Source: DASUPK01 sp963744105 (GTDB taxonomy: Bacteria; Actinomycetota; Thermoleophilia; Solirubrobacterales; 70-9). Taken from it: 64,000 bases of DNA. The notes beneath the pieces are model-generated. The model searched no databases. It saw only the letters and a program-made list of their open reading frames with translations, and had not been told where the DNA came from. The stretch spans positions 186,001 to 250,000 of the forward strand of contig CAVUSJ010000006.1 of assembly GCA_963744105.1 (NCBI GenBank), written 5' to 3'. Positions 33,367 through 41,263 of the stretch are shown one piece after another (the stretch's first letter is position 1; the number at the start of each line of letters is the position of its first letter). Position numbers and translations under genes: made by a program.

Positions 33367-33387
33367 GCTGCTTTCCATGCAAAGCAG
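33367..33387 (+). repeat. Palindromic element, short form (copy 8)
   Basis: Exact TGCTTTCCATGCAAAGCA with 7-bp arms CTGCTTT/AAAGCAG. It runs directly into the 50-bp direct repeat at 33423. Confidence 0.85.
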
Positions 33388-33422
33388 TAGTGGCCAGCCT
33401 TCCAGGAGTGCCACCCATTTTC

Positions 33423-33472
33423 CACAGGTCTGGCGCTGCCGCCCCTGGTGGTATGGACCTCGGGTGGCTAGG
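33423..33472 (+). repeat. 50-bp direct repeat, left copy
   Basis: Core CTGGCGCTGCCGCCCCTGGT then GGACCTCGGG and GCTAGG. By eye 43 of 50 bases match the copy at 35039-35088. The two copies bracket the GNAT-AAA+ gene, with a further shared CCTTCCAGG block upstream of each. Confidence 0.85.
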
Positions 33473-33522
33473 TGCTGCTCAACGAGCGCACGCTGCTCGA
33501 TCAGCTGCGCAACCATCTGCTT

Positions 33523-34803
33523 GTGACGAAAGCGACGATTAGGGACTACGAGCCGGGCGACCTCGGTCGGGTCTTGGATCTGTGGGGTCGTGCCGACGAG
33601 TCTGGGGGAGCCGGGGGACTGACCCTCGACCAGGCGGTCGATCTGATGAACTCAGGCCCCTCCGCCACCGTCGTCGCGGAAATCGAAGGCGAGATCGTGG
33701 GCACCGTGATTGGAAGTTCCTCGGCGGCGATCGGCTGGGTGCATCGCCTCATCCTGCTGCCCGGGCTCTCCGAGGAGACAGCGATCGCCGACGGGCTGCT
33801 CGCCCGGATCGAGCAGTTGCTTGCCGGGCGGGGAGCGCGACGGTTGGGCGCGCTCGTGACCGAGGGCGAACGAAGCCACAAGCACCTCGAGCGCTGGGAC
33901 TACCGGCCCAGCGACGTCGGCTATCTGGAGCGCCCGGTCTCTGCGACAACATCGGTCCCAACCGACCTCGCGGCGGTCTGGGGCCGGAAGATCAACCCGG
34001 GTCTCTGGAGCGAGCTGAAGGGCCTCGAGGACGCCAAGCAGATCATCGAGCGCCGGGTCATTCTCCCGCTCGAGGAGCCGGAGCTCGCCTCCCGGCACTC
34101 GGTCGCCCCACCGCGCGCCATAGTCCTCTTCGGTCCGCCTGGGACCGGCAAGACGACGTTCGCCAAGGGCATCGCCTCACGGCTCGACTGGCCCTTCGTC
34201 GAGATCCAGCCCAGTGAGGTGGCCGAGGAAGGAGCCGACCGCACCGCGACCCTGCTCGCCGCGGCCTTCGACCGAATCCTCGAGCTGAGCGCGGCCGTCG
34301 TGTTCGTCGACGAGGTCGAGGACCTGGCGTCGGACCGTCATGAGGAGCGCCGGGTCAGCCCAAGCGTGACCAACGAGTTCCTGAAGCAGATCCCGAGGCT
34401 TCGGGAGGCCCCGGAGCACCTGCTGGTGTGCGCCACCAACTGGGTCGGCCGACTCGACCCCGCCTTTCTGCGGCCGGGGCGGTTCGACTACGTGCTCCCG
34501 GTCGGCCCGCCTGACCCTGCCGCGCGGCAGGCCATCTGGGGTCGGTACTGCGAGGAGATAACCGACCGTCACATCGATCTGTGCGCACTGGTGAAGGCAA
34601 GCGACTTCTTCACGCCCGCGGACATCGAGTTTGCTGCCCGCAAGGCTGCGCAGGCGGCCTTCGAGCGCGAGCACTTCGGCGAGGGCAGCCATCGAGCCAC
34701 CACCGATGAGTTCCTCGCCGCGATCGCCCAGACGCGACCCACCCTGTCGAGAGAGCTCGTGGACCGCTTCGACGACGACACAGACCGCTTCGCCCGCTAC
34801 TGA
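33523..34803 (+). CDS. GNAT-AAA+ ATPase fusion protein
   Basis: About 426 residues from GTG 33523; GTG 33472 is possible but overlaps the direct repeat. Residues 1-145 form a GNAT-like acetyltransferase domain (TIRDYEPGDLGRVLDLWGRA, VVAEIEGEIVGTVIGSS, HRLILLPGLSEETAIADGLL). Residues 165-425 are a single AAA+ module: Walker A GPPGTGKTTFAKG, Walker B AAVVFVDEVEDLAS, sensor 1 CATNWVGRLD and arginine finger region LRPGRFDYV. AAA parts resemble FtsH/Cdc48-type unfoldases. This fusion is unusual; it could couple acetylation to remodelling of a bound protein. Confidence 0.85.
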   Translation: MTKATIRDYEPGDLGRVLDLWGRADESGGAGGLTLDQAVDLMNSGPSATVVAEIEGEIVGTVIGSSSAAIGWVHRLILLPGLSEETAIADGLLARIEQLLAGRGARRLGALVTEGERSHKHLERWDYRPSDVGYLERPVSATTSVPTDLAAVWGRKINPGLWSELKGLEDAKQIIERRVILPLEEPELASRHSVAPPRAIVLFGPPGTGKTTFAKGIASRLDWPFVEIQPSEVAEEGADRTATLLAAAFDRILELSAAVVFVDEVEDLASDRHEERRVSPSVTNEFLKQIPRLREAPEHLLVCATNWVGRLDPAFLRPGRFDYVLPVGPPDPAARQAIWGRYCEEITDRHIDLCALVKASDFFTPADIEFAARKAAQAAFEREHFGEGSHRATTDEFLAAIAQTRPTLSRELVDRFDDDTDRFARY

Positions 34804-35038
34804 TCCGGCCCGCGAGCGCAAGAACTCATGCCCGAGAGCGGATCGTGTGGACGCTGCCTGGGCCTTCCACACGCTCGCTTGGAACCCGCCGACGATGAGC
34901 TTCCTTCCTAGCCTCTGACGACTCCTTCGGCCGGAAGCAGTCCGCGCCCGCTTCGCGGGAGAAGCACAAGCCATATCTCGCGCTCCTGCCTCCCAAGCAG
35001 CAGTGGTGCCCGGCCTTCCAGGTGTTTGGTCCTCTTTA

Positions 35039-35088
35039 GTCAGGCCTGGCGCTGCCGCCCCTGGTGGTGGGGACCTCGGGCCGCTAGG
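35039..35088 (+). repeat. 50-bp direct repeat, right copy
   Basis: Matches 33423-33472 at 43 of 50 positions by eye, same orientation. Differences are clustered in three places, so the copies have diverged since duplication. Confidence 0.85.
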
Positions 35089-35107
35089 CACTGCGCGGGC
35101 GTTAGTT

Positions 35108-35142
35108 CCGCTTTTCGTCCAAAGCAGCTATCCGCTTACGCG
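35108..35142 (+). repeat. Palindromic element, compact form (copy 9)
   Basis: CCGCTTTTCGTCCAAAGCAG then CTATCCGCTTACGCG: type-2 hairpin followed at once by the start of type 3. The spacer seen in copies 7 and 11 is missing. Confidence 0.75.
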
Positions 35143-35145
35143 TCC

Positions 35146-35718
35146 CTACGGACCCCCGAAGCAGACCGGCAGCCCCGGCTTGATGTAAGGGGGCCGTTGG
35201 CCGTACCGACAAGGGGTCGCCGAGTAGGGAACCGGCCCGCCGCTCGTGCAGTTGTAGAGGCCGAGAGCGGGATAGCTGTAGTCGAAGATCGAAACCGAGC
35301 CGTTGACCCGCAGCTTCTCCCCTTCGCGCTTCTTCTTGATCACGGTGCCCGTGAGGCTGGCGCTGAGGTGTCCGGGTGGGCTACCGGTGTAGGGGAGGTC
35401 AGACGAGACCGAGTAAGTGAAGCTTCCCTTGATTAGCTTGATGGTGGTGTTGCCGGACCCGCTTTGGGCCAACGCATCGGAACTGACCGGCGGATTGCAG
35501 CTAGTTGGAACCTGGTAGTCAAAGGCGGCGAGGCGCGGGGTGTAGGGACCATGTCGCTGCTTGTTTTTGTAGAAGACGGCAAGGTGGATCGCCACATGCC
35601 CCGGGACCGCAGGCTGGTAATCCTGAAAGTGGTAGTCGCGAGTCGCGCCCTGGGCGATGGGAGCCACCAGGGCCGCGGCGAAGAGCGAGGCGAATGCGAT
35701 GGATAGTGGGCCTCTCAT
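35146..35718 (-). CDS. Secreted hypothetical protein, paralogue B
   Basis: 190 residues from ATG 35718, which gives the signal peptide MRGPLSIAFASLFAAALVAP with cleavage near AQG. Shared features with the gene at 27489: RDYHFQDYQ after the signal, TSCNPPV, SFTYSVS and a C-terminal block YNCTSGGPVPYSATPCR then RPPYIKPGLPVC. Overall identity is modest but the cysteine pattern is kept. The two genes lie 7 kb apart in opposite orientation inside the same repeat-rich island. Function unknown. Confidence 0.65.
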   Translation of the reverse strand: MRGPLSIAFASLFAAALVAPIAQGATRDYHFQDYQPAVPGHVAIHLAVFYKNKQRHGPYTPRLAAFDYQVPTSCNPPVSSDALAQSGSGNTTIKLIKGSFTYSVSSDLPYTGSPPGHLSASLTGTVIKKKREGEKLRVNGSVSIFDYSYPALGLYNCTSGGPVPYSATPCRYGQRPPYIKPGLPVCFGGP

Positions 35719-35831
35719 TTGTCCTCTGCACGGTTCAGGCTTCCACTCCCGCTTCGCACCCACCATCGGTGTCCCCACCGGCCCGGGGTCCGTGCGCAAC
35801 ACGTAGGCGTGCCTAGCCGACCAGGCACTAG

Positions 35832-35850
35832 TGCTTTCCATGCAAAGCAG
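35832..35850 (+). repeat. Palindromic element, short form (copy 10)
   Basis: TGCTTTCCATGCAAAGCA, identical in its core to copies 3, 8 and 12. An ATG at 35842 in this element would only fake an earlier start for the DUF3052 gene. Confidence 0.85.
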
Positions 35851-35881
35851 CGGTCCGGCTGACTGTTGTTTTCAGGCGCGA

Positions 35882-36301
35882 ATGGGAAGCCGCCCGAACA
35901 ATCCACGCGGAACCCCGCTCGCCAAGAAGCTCGGCATCAAGGCGGGACATCGTGTCGCCTTCCCGGGCGCGCCCGGCGGATTCGAGGAGCTGCTCGGCGA
36001 TCTCCCGGAGGGCGTGCGGGTCAAGTCCCGTGCAGCCGGGCCGCTCGACGTGATCGTCTTCTTCACCAGGAGCCGGGCGGAGCTCGAGCGGCGCCTTCCC
36101 GCCCTGCGTCGGGCGATGGACTCCGCCGCCGGGCTGTGGATCGCCTGGCCGAAGCGCTCTTCGGGCGTCGAGACCGACGTCACCGAGAACGTCGCCCGGG
36201 AGCTCGGCCTGGCCAGCCGGCTCGTCGACAACAAGGTCTGCGCGATCGACGAGACCTGGTCGGGGCTGCGGCTCGTGATCCGAGTCAAGGACCGCGGCTA
36301 G
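35882..36301 (+). CDS. DUF3052 family protein
   Basis: 139 residues from ATG 35882. PLAKKLGIKAGHRVAFPGAP, GLWIAWPKRSSGVETDVTEN, then KVCAIDETWSGLRLVIRVKD are near-consensus DUF3052 segments. The family is widespread in actinobacteria; its function is unknown. Frames beginning further upstream start in the palindromic element and are rejected. The stop overlaps the hydrolase stop tail to tail. Confidence 0.88.
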   Translation: MGSRPNNPRGTPLAKKLGIKAGHRVAFPGAPGGFEELLGDLPEGVRVKSRAAGPLDVIVFFTRSRAELERRLPALRRAMDSAAGLWIAWPKRSSGVETDVTENVARELGLASRLVDNKVCAIDETWSGLRLVIRVKDRG

Positions 36302-37155
36302 GACAGCCGCGCTCGAATGCCCGGCTCCTCCAGGAAATCGGCGATCGCGCGCGAGAGCCGGCCGCCCTGCCAGGCAAGCGGGGACTTCCCGGGCTCCTCG
36401 CTCACGAGGCGACCGCTGGGGAGGCGCTCCGCCCAGGCCTCAGCGATCGCGTACGGATGCCCCGGGTCGGCCTCGTCGTAGCTGGCGACCACCAGCGCCG
36501 GGACGTCGAGCGTCTCGAGCTCCTCGAGACCCTCGAACGGCAGCGACCGCGGGACCTCGCGCAGTGCGCGGACGACGGCGTCGGGATGGCGGTGCAGCTG
36601 CATCCGCTCCCGCGTGATCCGCAGGGCCGTCTCCGTCCAGGCCGGGGCGGCCTCCAGCGAGGCCTCATACGCCTCCATGAAACCCTCTAGCCCACCCTCC
36701 TCCAGTCCGTCGGCCAGCGCGTCCCAGTAGGCGAGCGACTCCTTCGTGGCTGGCAGCCCCAGGGTCACCGGTCCCGCCAGCACCAGGGCGGCGACGTCGC
36801 CGGCGTGATCGAGCGCGTGGGCGACCGCGGTGTGGCAGCCCATCGAATGGCCGACCAGCACCGGGCGCTCGCCGGCGGCGCGCTCGCCGATAACCGCGCG
36901 CAGATCGCCCGTCAAGTCCGCATACGCATATCGCCCCTCCTCCGCCGGCGAGGACTCGCCGTGACCCCTTGCGTCGTAGGAGATCTGGCGATAGCCGCGG
37001 CGCGCGAGGGCGAGGGAGTTGTGAAGCACGTAGCGGCGTGTGGCTGTGAGGCCGTGGAGAAGAATCACGGCCGCCCCCTCCCCCACCTCCTCGCCCGACA
37101 GCCGCACGTCGGAGGCGGCGACTTCCAATGGTGCGGGCGCGAGGGACTCGGCCAT
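36298..37155 (-). CDS. Alpha/beta hydrolase
   Basis: 285 residues from ATG 37155, three bases after the peroxiredoxin stop. VILLHGLTATRRYVL is the oxyanion loop, SYDARGHGESSP the cap entry, VLVGHSMGCHTAVAHAL the nucleophile elbow (GHSMG), and the acid lies in LVVASYDEADPGHPY. Third gene of a cyclophilin-peroxiredoxin-hydrolase operon. Substrate not deducible. Confidence 0.88.
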   Translation of the reverse strand: MAESLAPAPLEVAASDVRLSGEEVGEGAAVILLHGLTATRRYVLHNSLALARRGYRQISYDARGHGESSPAEEGRYAYADLTGDLRAVIGERAAGERPVLVGHSMGCHTAVAHALDHAGDVAALVLAGPVTLGLPATKESLAYWDALADGLEEGGLEGFMEAYEASLEAAPAWTETALRITRERMQLHRHPDAVVRALREVPRSLPFEGLEELETLDVPALVVASYDEADPGHPYAIAEAWAERLPSGRLVSEEPGKSPLAWQGGRLSRAIADFLEEPGIRARLS

Positions 37156-37157
37156 GC

Positions 37158-37613
37158 TCAGGGGAGCGCGGTGACGGCGCGCTCCAGATCCCCGACGTCC
37201 TGATAGCGGAGCCCGAAGAGCGCCACGTGCCGGTAGCGGACGATCCCCCCGCCGTCGACCAGGAACACCGACCGCCGGATGAACCCGCCCGGCCCGACCG
37301 CCCCGTAGGCACGCGCCACCTCCTTGCCGGGATCGGAGAGCAGCGGCACGGTCAATCCGTGCCGCTCGGCGAAGCGCTCGTGCGAGTCGACCGACTGCGG
37401 CGAGATCCCGAGCATCGGGACCCCGAGCGCCTCGAGCCGGTCCCCGTCGTCGCGGTAGGAGCAGAACTGCCGGGTGCACACCGGGGTGAAGTCACCCGGA
37501 TAGATCGCGATGATCACGCCGGTCTCCCGGTAGTCGTCGAGGCGGTAGGTGCGCGAGCCCGTGCCCTGGAGCTCGAACTCCGGTGCGCGATCTCCGACGC
37601 GGAGCTTCGCCAT
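37158..37613 (-). CDS. Peroxiredoxin (Bcp/PrxQ type)
   Basis: 151 residues. VGDRAPEFELQGTGSRTYRL is the usual N-terminus; the active site PGDFTPVCTRQFCSYRD has the peroxidatic Cys and a second Cys five positions later, the PrxQ/Bcp spacing. It reduces peroxides using thioredoxin. The start overlaps the cyclophilin stop (ATGA). Confidence 0.9.
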   Translation of the reverse strand: MAKLRVGDRAPEFELQGTGSRTYRLDDYRETGVIIAIYPGDFTPVCTRQFCSYRDDGDRLEALGVPMLGISPQSVDSHERFAERHGLTVPLLSDPGKEVARAYGAVGPGGFIRRSVFLVDGGGIVRYRHVALFGLRYQDVGDLERAVTALP

Positions 37614-38260
37614 CAGCCGCCCTCGATCGTGATTCGCTTGATCAGCACCGTCGCCCTCGGAGTGCCGCGCGGCCCGGGGGTACCGAGCTGCTCGATCCGC
37701 TGGACGACGTCGAATCCGCTCGCCACGCGGCCGACCAGCGCATAGTCGGGGGTCAATCCCGCGTCCGCCGCCGTCACCACGAAGAACTGGCTCCCGGAGC
37801 GCCCCGGGGGCTCCACCGGGCTCTTGGCCATGGCGACGGTCCCGCGTGTGTAGGACAGGCTCTGGGAGGGCGGCTCGTCCACGAAGTACCCGGGACCCCC
37901 GGTGCCCGTACCGGTTGGATCGCCTCCCTGGATCACGAACCCGGGCACGATTCGGTGAAAGGTCGTGTCGTCGTAGACGCCGTGTCGCGCGAGATAGGCA
38001 AATGATGCCGTCGTCCTGGGCGAACTTGCGGTGTCGAGCCGGATCGTGAAGCTGCCGCAGCTCGTGTCCACGGTCGCGGTGGCCGGACCCTTGAGCGTCT
38101 GGGTGGGCCGGGTGAGATGCACCTGCTTCGCGGCCGGCTTCGAGACGTGGCTGCATCCCGCCGGCAGCGCGACGCTCGACGTCTTCTCACCGCCCCCTCC
38201 GCACCCCGCAAGCAGGACGAGCACAGGCAGGGCCGCGACCGCTGTCTGCCCGGATCTCAA
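37613..38260 (-). CDS. Lipoprotein cyclophilin-type peptidyl-prolyl isomerase
   Basis: 215 residues. Lipobox VLVLLAGCGGGG, so it is anchored to the outer face of the membrane. The cyclophilin core runs from ATVDTSCGSFTIRLDT through FHRIVPGFVIQGGDPTGTGT, SGSQFFVV and YALVGRVASGFDVV, keeping the catalytic Arg in FHRI. It assists folding of exported proteins. First gene of the operon with peroxiredoxin and hydrolase. Confidence 0.9.
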   Translation of the reverse strand: MRSGQTAVAALPVLVLLAGCGGGGEKTSSVALPAGCSHVSKPAAKQVHLTRPTQTLKGPATATVDTSCGSFTIRLDTASSPRTTASFAYLARHGVYDDTTFHRIVPGFVIQGGDPTGTGTGGPGYFVDEPPSQSLSYTRGTVAMAKSPVEPPGRSGSQFFVVTAADAGLTPDYALVGRVASGFDVVQRIEQLGTPGPRGTPRATVLIKRITIEGG

Positions 38261-38300
38261 GGGATCGAAGCCTACTCACGGCGCCTGCGATCATCGCGGC

Positions 38301-38954
38301 ATGGCAACCGGTACGGACCCCGCGCCGCCCAGCAAGCGAATTCGCCTGACCGGCCGGGCGATTAACGCCCTGGTGGCGCATGCGCCCTTCGCCTGGCCAC
38401 TCCTGCGCGGCTTCAGTCACCGGTACTGGGAGGCGCAGGCGGCGAGCTGGGATAAGCGCGTGAGCCGCTCCGGACCCGTCCATCTCGCACCGCTCGCGGC
38501 GGCGCTTCTCCATGTCCGACCCGAGCCGGAGCGGGCCCTCGACATCGGCACCGGCCTCGGCGACGGGGCGCTGCTGATCGCCCGCGAGTTCCCCCGCGCG
38601 AGGGTGCGCGGGGTCGACCTCTCCGAGGAGATGGTCCGCCGGGCTCAGGACCGGATCGGCCTCGACCCCGAGGGCCGGGTGGCGTTCAAGGTCGGCGACG
38701 CTTCCGGTCTCCCCTTCGAGGACGACTCCTTCGACCTTGTGACGCAGCTCAACGTCCCGCCGTTCTTCGCCGAGATCGCCCGAGTCCTCCGCCCGGGCGG
38801 GTTCGCGATCGTCGCCGCGAGCTGGGGCGACAGCACGCCCTTCTACACGCCCGATTCCGTGCTGGCGCGGGGTTTCCGGAAGGCCGGCCTCGAGGAGGCA
38901 GAGCGCGGCGAAGCGGCCCAGGGCACCTACTTCGTGGCCCGGCGGGCGTCCTGA
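38301..38954 (+). CDS. Class I SAM-dependent methyltransferase
   Basis: 217 residues from ATG 38301. SAM motif I is ALDIGTGLGDGALLIA, motif II acidic residue in VRGVDLSEEMVRRAQ, and a post-motif VGDASGLPFEDDSFDLV. The general UbiE/Coq5-like fold is clear; the substrate is not. It is divergent from the cyclophilin gene and followed closely by a lipid kinase. Confidence 0.85.
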   Translation: MATGTDPAPPSKRIRLTGRAINALVAHAPFAWPLLRGFSHRYWEAQAASWDKRVSRSGPVHLAPLAAALLHVRPEPERALDIGTGLGDGALLIAREFPRARVRGVDLSEEMVRRAQDRIGLDPEGRVAFKVGDASGLPFEDDSFDLVTQLNVPPFFAEIARVLRPGGFAIVAASWGDSTPFYTPDSVLARGFRKAGLEEAERGEAAQGTYFVARRAS

Positions 38955-38970
38955 CGGGCCGCGCGTCTAG

Positions 38971-39873
38971 ATTCACCGGATCAGCCTCGACCGTCGCCAC
39001 GTCCTGCTCGTCAACCCGCATTCAGCGGGCGGCCGCACCCTGAAGCTCCTGCCCGAGGTGGAGCGCGAGCTCTCGCGCCGCCGGGTTGACTACCGCGTGG
39101 TTCGAACGGAGAGCCTCGAGCACGGGGTCTCGCAGGCCCGCAGGGCCGCCGAAGGGGGCGAGGTTCCGGTGGTGATGAGCGGCGACGGCCTGATCGGCTC
39201 GATAGGCGGCGCGCTCGCCCAGACCGGCGCCGTGATGGGGATCATCCCGGGCGGCCGCGGCAACGACCTGGCACGGGTGCTTGGAATCCCGAAGGAGCCA
39301 GTGGGCTCCGTCGCCGTCCTGGCCGAGGGCCACGAGCGCGAGATCGACGTGGGAGAGGCGAACGGCCGGCGGTTCCTCTGCATCGCCTCGTGTGGCTTCG
39401 ACTCCGAGGCCAACCGCGTCGCCAACGAGGCAAAGTGGGTCAGGGGAAACCTGGTCTACGCCTACGCCGCGTTCAGGACGCTGGCCGCCTGGAAGCCCGC
39501 GACCTTCCGAGTGATCCTTGACGGCGGCGAGCCCTTCGAGTTCGCGGGCTACTCGGTCGCGGTGGCCAACAGCCAGGCCTTCGGCGGGGGAATGTTCGTC
39601 GCTCCCCACGCCCAGCTCGACGACGCCCTCCTGGACGTCATCACCGTGAGCGACGTCAGCAAGCTCCGCTACCTCAGGGGACTGCCGAAGGTCTTCAAGG
39701 GGGAGCACCTCGAGAACGAGGAGGTCCGGGAGATGCGTGGCGCCACCGTCGAAATCACAGCCGACCGCGACTTCGCGGTTTACGCCGACGGCGAGCACCT
39801 CACCGACCTGCCGGCGACGATCACCACGCTCCCCCGCTCCCTCCGGGTGATCGCGCCCCCCGCTCCCGCCTAA
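38971..39873 (+). CDS. Diacylglycerol/lipid kinase family protein, start unclear
   Basis: Diacylglycerol-kinase catalytic family: HVLLVNPHSAGGRTLKLLPE, VVMSGDGLIGSIGGAL, IPGGRGNDLARVLGIP, then a C-terminal beta domain with DFAVYADGEHL. The GGDGT motif is GDGLI-type here (SGDGL), a deviation. The only standard start, GTG 39058, would remove the conserved VNPHSAGG. The frame opens after TAG at 38968 and offers only ATT 38971, ATC 38980 or CTG 39004. So the start is a rare codon or there is a sequence error. It probably phosphorylates diacylglycerol or a similar lipid. Confidence 0.8.
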   Translation: MHRISLDRRHVLLVNPHSAGGRTLKLLPEVERELSRRRVDYRVVRTESLEHGVSQARRAAEGGEVPVVMSGDGLIGSIGGALAQTGAVMGIIPGGRGNDLARVLGIPKEPVGSVAVLAEGHEREIDVGEANGRRFLCIASCGFDSEANRVANEAKWVRGNLVYAYAAFRTLAAWKPATFRVILDGGEPFEFAGYSVAVANSQAFGGGMFVAPHAQLDDALLDVITVSDVSKLRYLRGLPKVFKGEHLENEEVREMRGATVEITADRDFAVYADGEHLTDLPATITTLPRSLRVIAPPAPA

Positions 39874-39886
39874 CCTGGCCAACGCG

Positions 39887-41263
39887 ATGAGCGCACTCTT
39901 CGAGGCGAAGCGCCGGCTTGCACGGGGCATCGGCGCACTGAGCCGCCGCAGCGGACGCGGCGGCGGCACGACGCTTCCGGGCCGCGTCCTGGTGCGGATG
40001 GCGCCCGATGCGATCGACAGGCTCGCCGCGAGCCTCGACCAGGGATCGATCGTCGTCAGCTCCACCAACGGCAAGACGACGACCGCGGGGATGATCGCCG
40101 GGATCCTCGAGGCCGACGGGCGGCACCCCATCCACAACCGGGCCGGCTCGAACATGCACTGGGGAGTCGCCACGGCTCTTCTCGAGCAGTCAGCCGACGA
40201 GGGGCTCTTCGAGCTCGACGAGGCCTGGCTGCCGCGCGTGGCCCCGAAGCTCCGGCCGCGCCTCCTGGTTCTCGGCAACCTCTTCCGGGATCAGCTCGAT
40301 CGCTACGGCGAGCTCGAGCGTCTCGCCGACGAATGGGCCGAGCTGGTGGCCTCGCTCGAGGGATCCTGCGAGTTCGCCCTGAATGCGGACGATCCGCTGA
40401 TCGCGGACCTCGGCCGCGATCGCGAGCTGCGCCGGCGGCCCGGAGTGACGTACTTCGGAATCGAGGACACGAGCCAGGCGCTCCCCGAGCTGCAGCACGC
40501 GCACGACGCGAAGCACTGCCGCCGCTGCGGCGCCCCCTACTCCTACGAGCGCGCCTTCGTCGGTCACCTCGGCCACTACCGCTGTCCCAACTGCCACGCC
40601 GACCGCCCCGCGCCGGACATCGCGGCGACCGAGATCGAGCTGCACGGCATCTCGGGCTCCCACGTCCGCATCACGACCCCCGAAGGAGAGCTGGAGCTGG
40701 ACCTCCCCCTCCCCGGCCTCTACAACGTCTACAACGCGCTCGCAGCCGTCGCCGCCGGCCTTCGCTCGGGCGTCCCGCTCGATCGCGTGCGCGAGGGGCT
40801 GGAGTCCATGCGGGCGGTGTTCGGCCGGGTCGAGACCATCGAGGTCTCGGGCAAGCCGGTCTCGATCCTCCTGATCAAGAACCCCGCCGGCGCGAACGAG
40901 GTGCTCCGGACGCTGACCCTCGAATCCTCGAACGGGGGCATCGACCTGTGGCTCGCCCTCAACGACCGGATCGCCGACGGCCGCGACGTCTCGTGGATCT
41001 GGGACGCCGACTTCGAGCTGCTCGCGGGCAGTGTCCGTCGCGTGATCTGCGCCGGGACCAGGGCCCCCGAGATGGCGCTGCGCCTGAAGTACGCGGGCTG
41101 GCCCCAGGACGCGATCGAGGTGATGACGCCGATCGAGGGCTCCCTGGATGCGGCGGTCGCCGCCGCCCCGGAGCGGCTCTTCGCCCTCCCCACGTACACC
41201 GCCCTGCTCGAGCTGCGGACGATGCTCTCGAGGCGCGGCCTGGCCGCGGACTACTGGCAATGA
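39887..41263 (+). CDS. murT: Lipid II isoglutaminyl synthase, Mur-ligase subunit MurT
   Basis: 458 residues. Mur-ligase ATP motif SSTNGKTTTAGMIAG, then HNRAGSNMHWGVATAL, and a characteristic four-Cys zinc ribbon insertion CRRCGAPYSYERAFVGHLGH then YRCPNC. The C-terminal DUF1727-type domain (KNPAGANEVLRTL) distinguishes MurT from MurE/F. With GatD it amidates the alpha-carboxyl of D-Glu in lipid II. Here a methyltransferase gene separates murT and gatD, coupled by ATGA overlaps on both sides. Confidence 0.95.
   Translation: MSALFEAKRRLARGIGALSRRSGRGGGTTLPGRVLVRMAPDAIDRLAASLDQGSIVVSSTNGKTTTAGMIAGILEADGRHPIHNRAGSNMHWGVATALLEQSADEGLFELDEAWLPRVAPKLRPRLLVLGNLFRDQLDRYGELERLADEWAELVASLEGSCEFALNADDPLIADLGRDRELRRRPGVTYFGIEDTSQALPELQHAHDAKHCRRCGAPYSYERAFVGHLGHYRCPNCHADRPAPDIAATEIELHGISGSHVRITTPEGELELDLPLPGLYNVYNALAAVAAGLRSGVPLDRVREGLESMRAVFGRVETIEVSGKPVSILLIKNPAGANEVLRTLTLESSNGGIDLWLALNDRIADGRDVSWIWDADFELLAGSVRRVICAGTRAPEMALRLKYAGWPQDAIEVMTPIEGSLDAAVAAAPERLFALPTYTALLELRTMLSRRGLAADYWQ

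Larger units (their letters stand above)
34804..35145. other. Gene-free stretch with direct repeat B and palindromic element
   Basis: No credible gene. It holds a degenerate hairpin (GCCTCCCAAGCAGCAGTGG at about 34987), the right copy of the 50-bp direct repeat (35039-35088) and a compact type-2/type-3 palindrome (35108-35142). The right end is the terminal part of the minus-strand secreted gene. Confidence 0.7.

Noticed and set aside
27340..36301. CRISPR array or ordinary tandem repeat
   Set aside because: The palindromes are separated by whole genes, have no regular spacers and no cas genes are present.
25513..36301. Classical integron
   Set aside because: The recombinase lacks the expected length and integron-specific insertion, and the palindromes do not carry attC RYYYAAC/GTTRRRY ends. 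Only a loose analogy is kept as a hypothesis.
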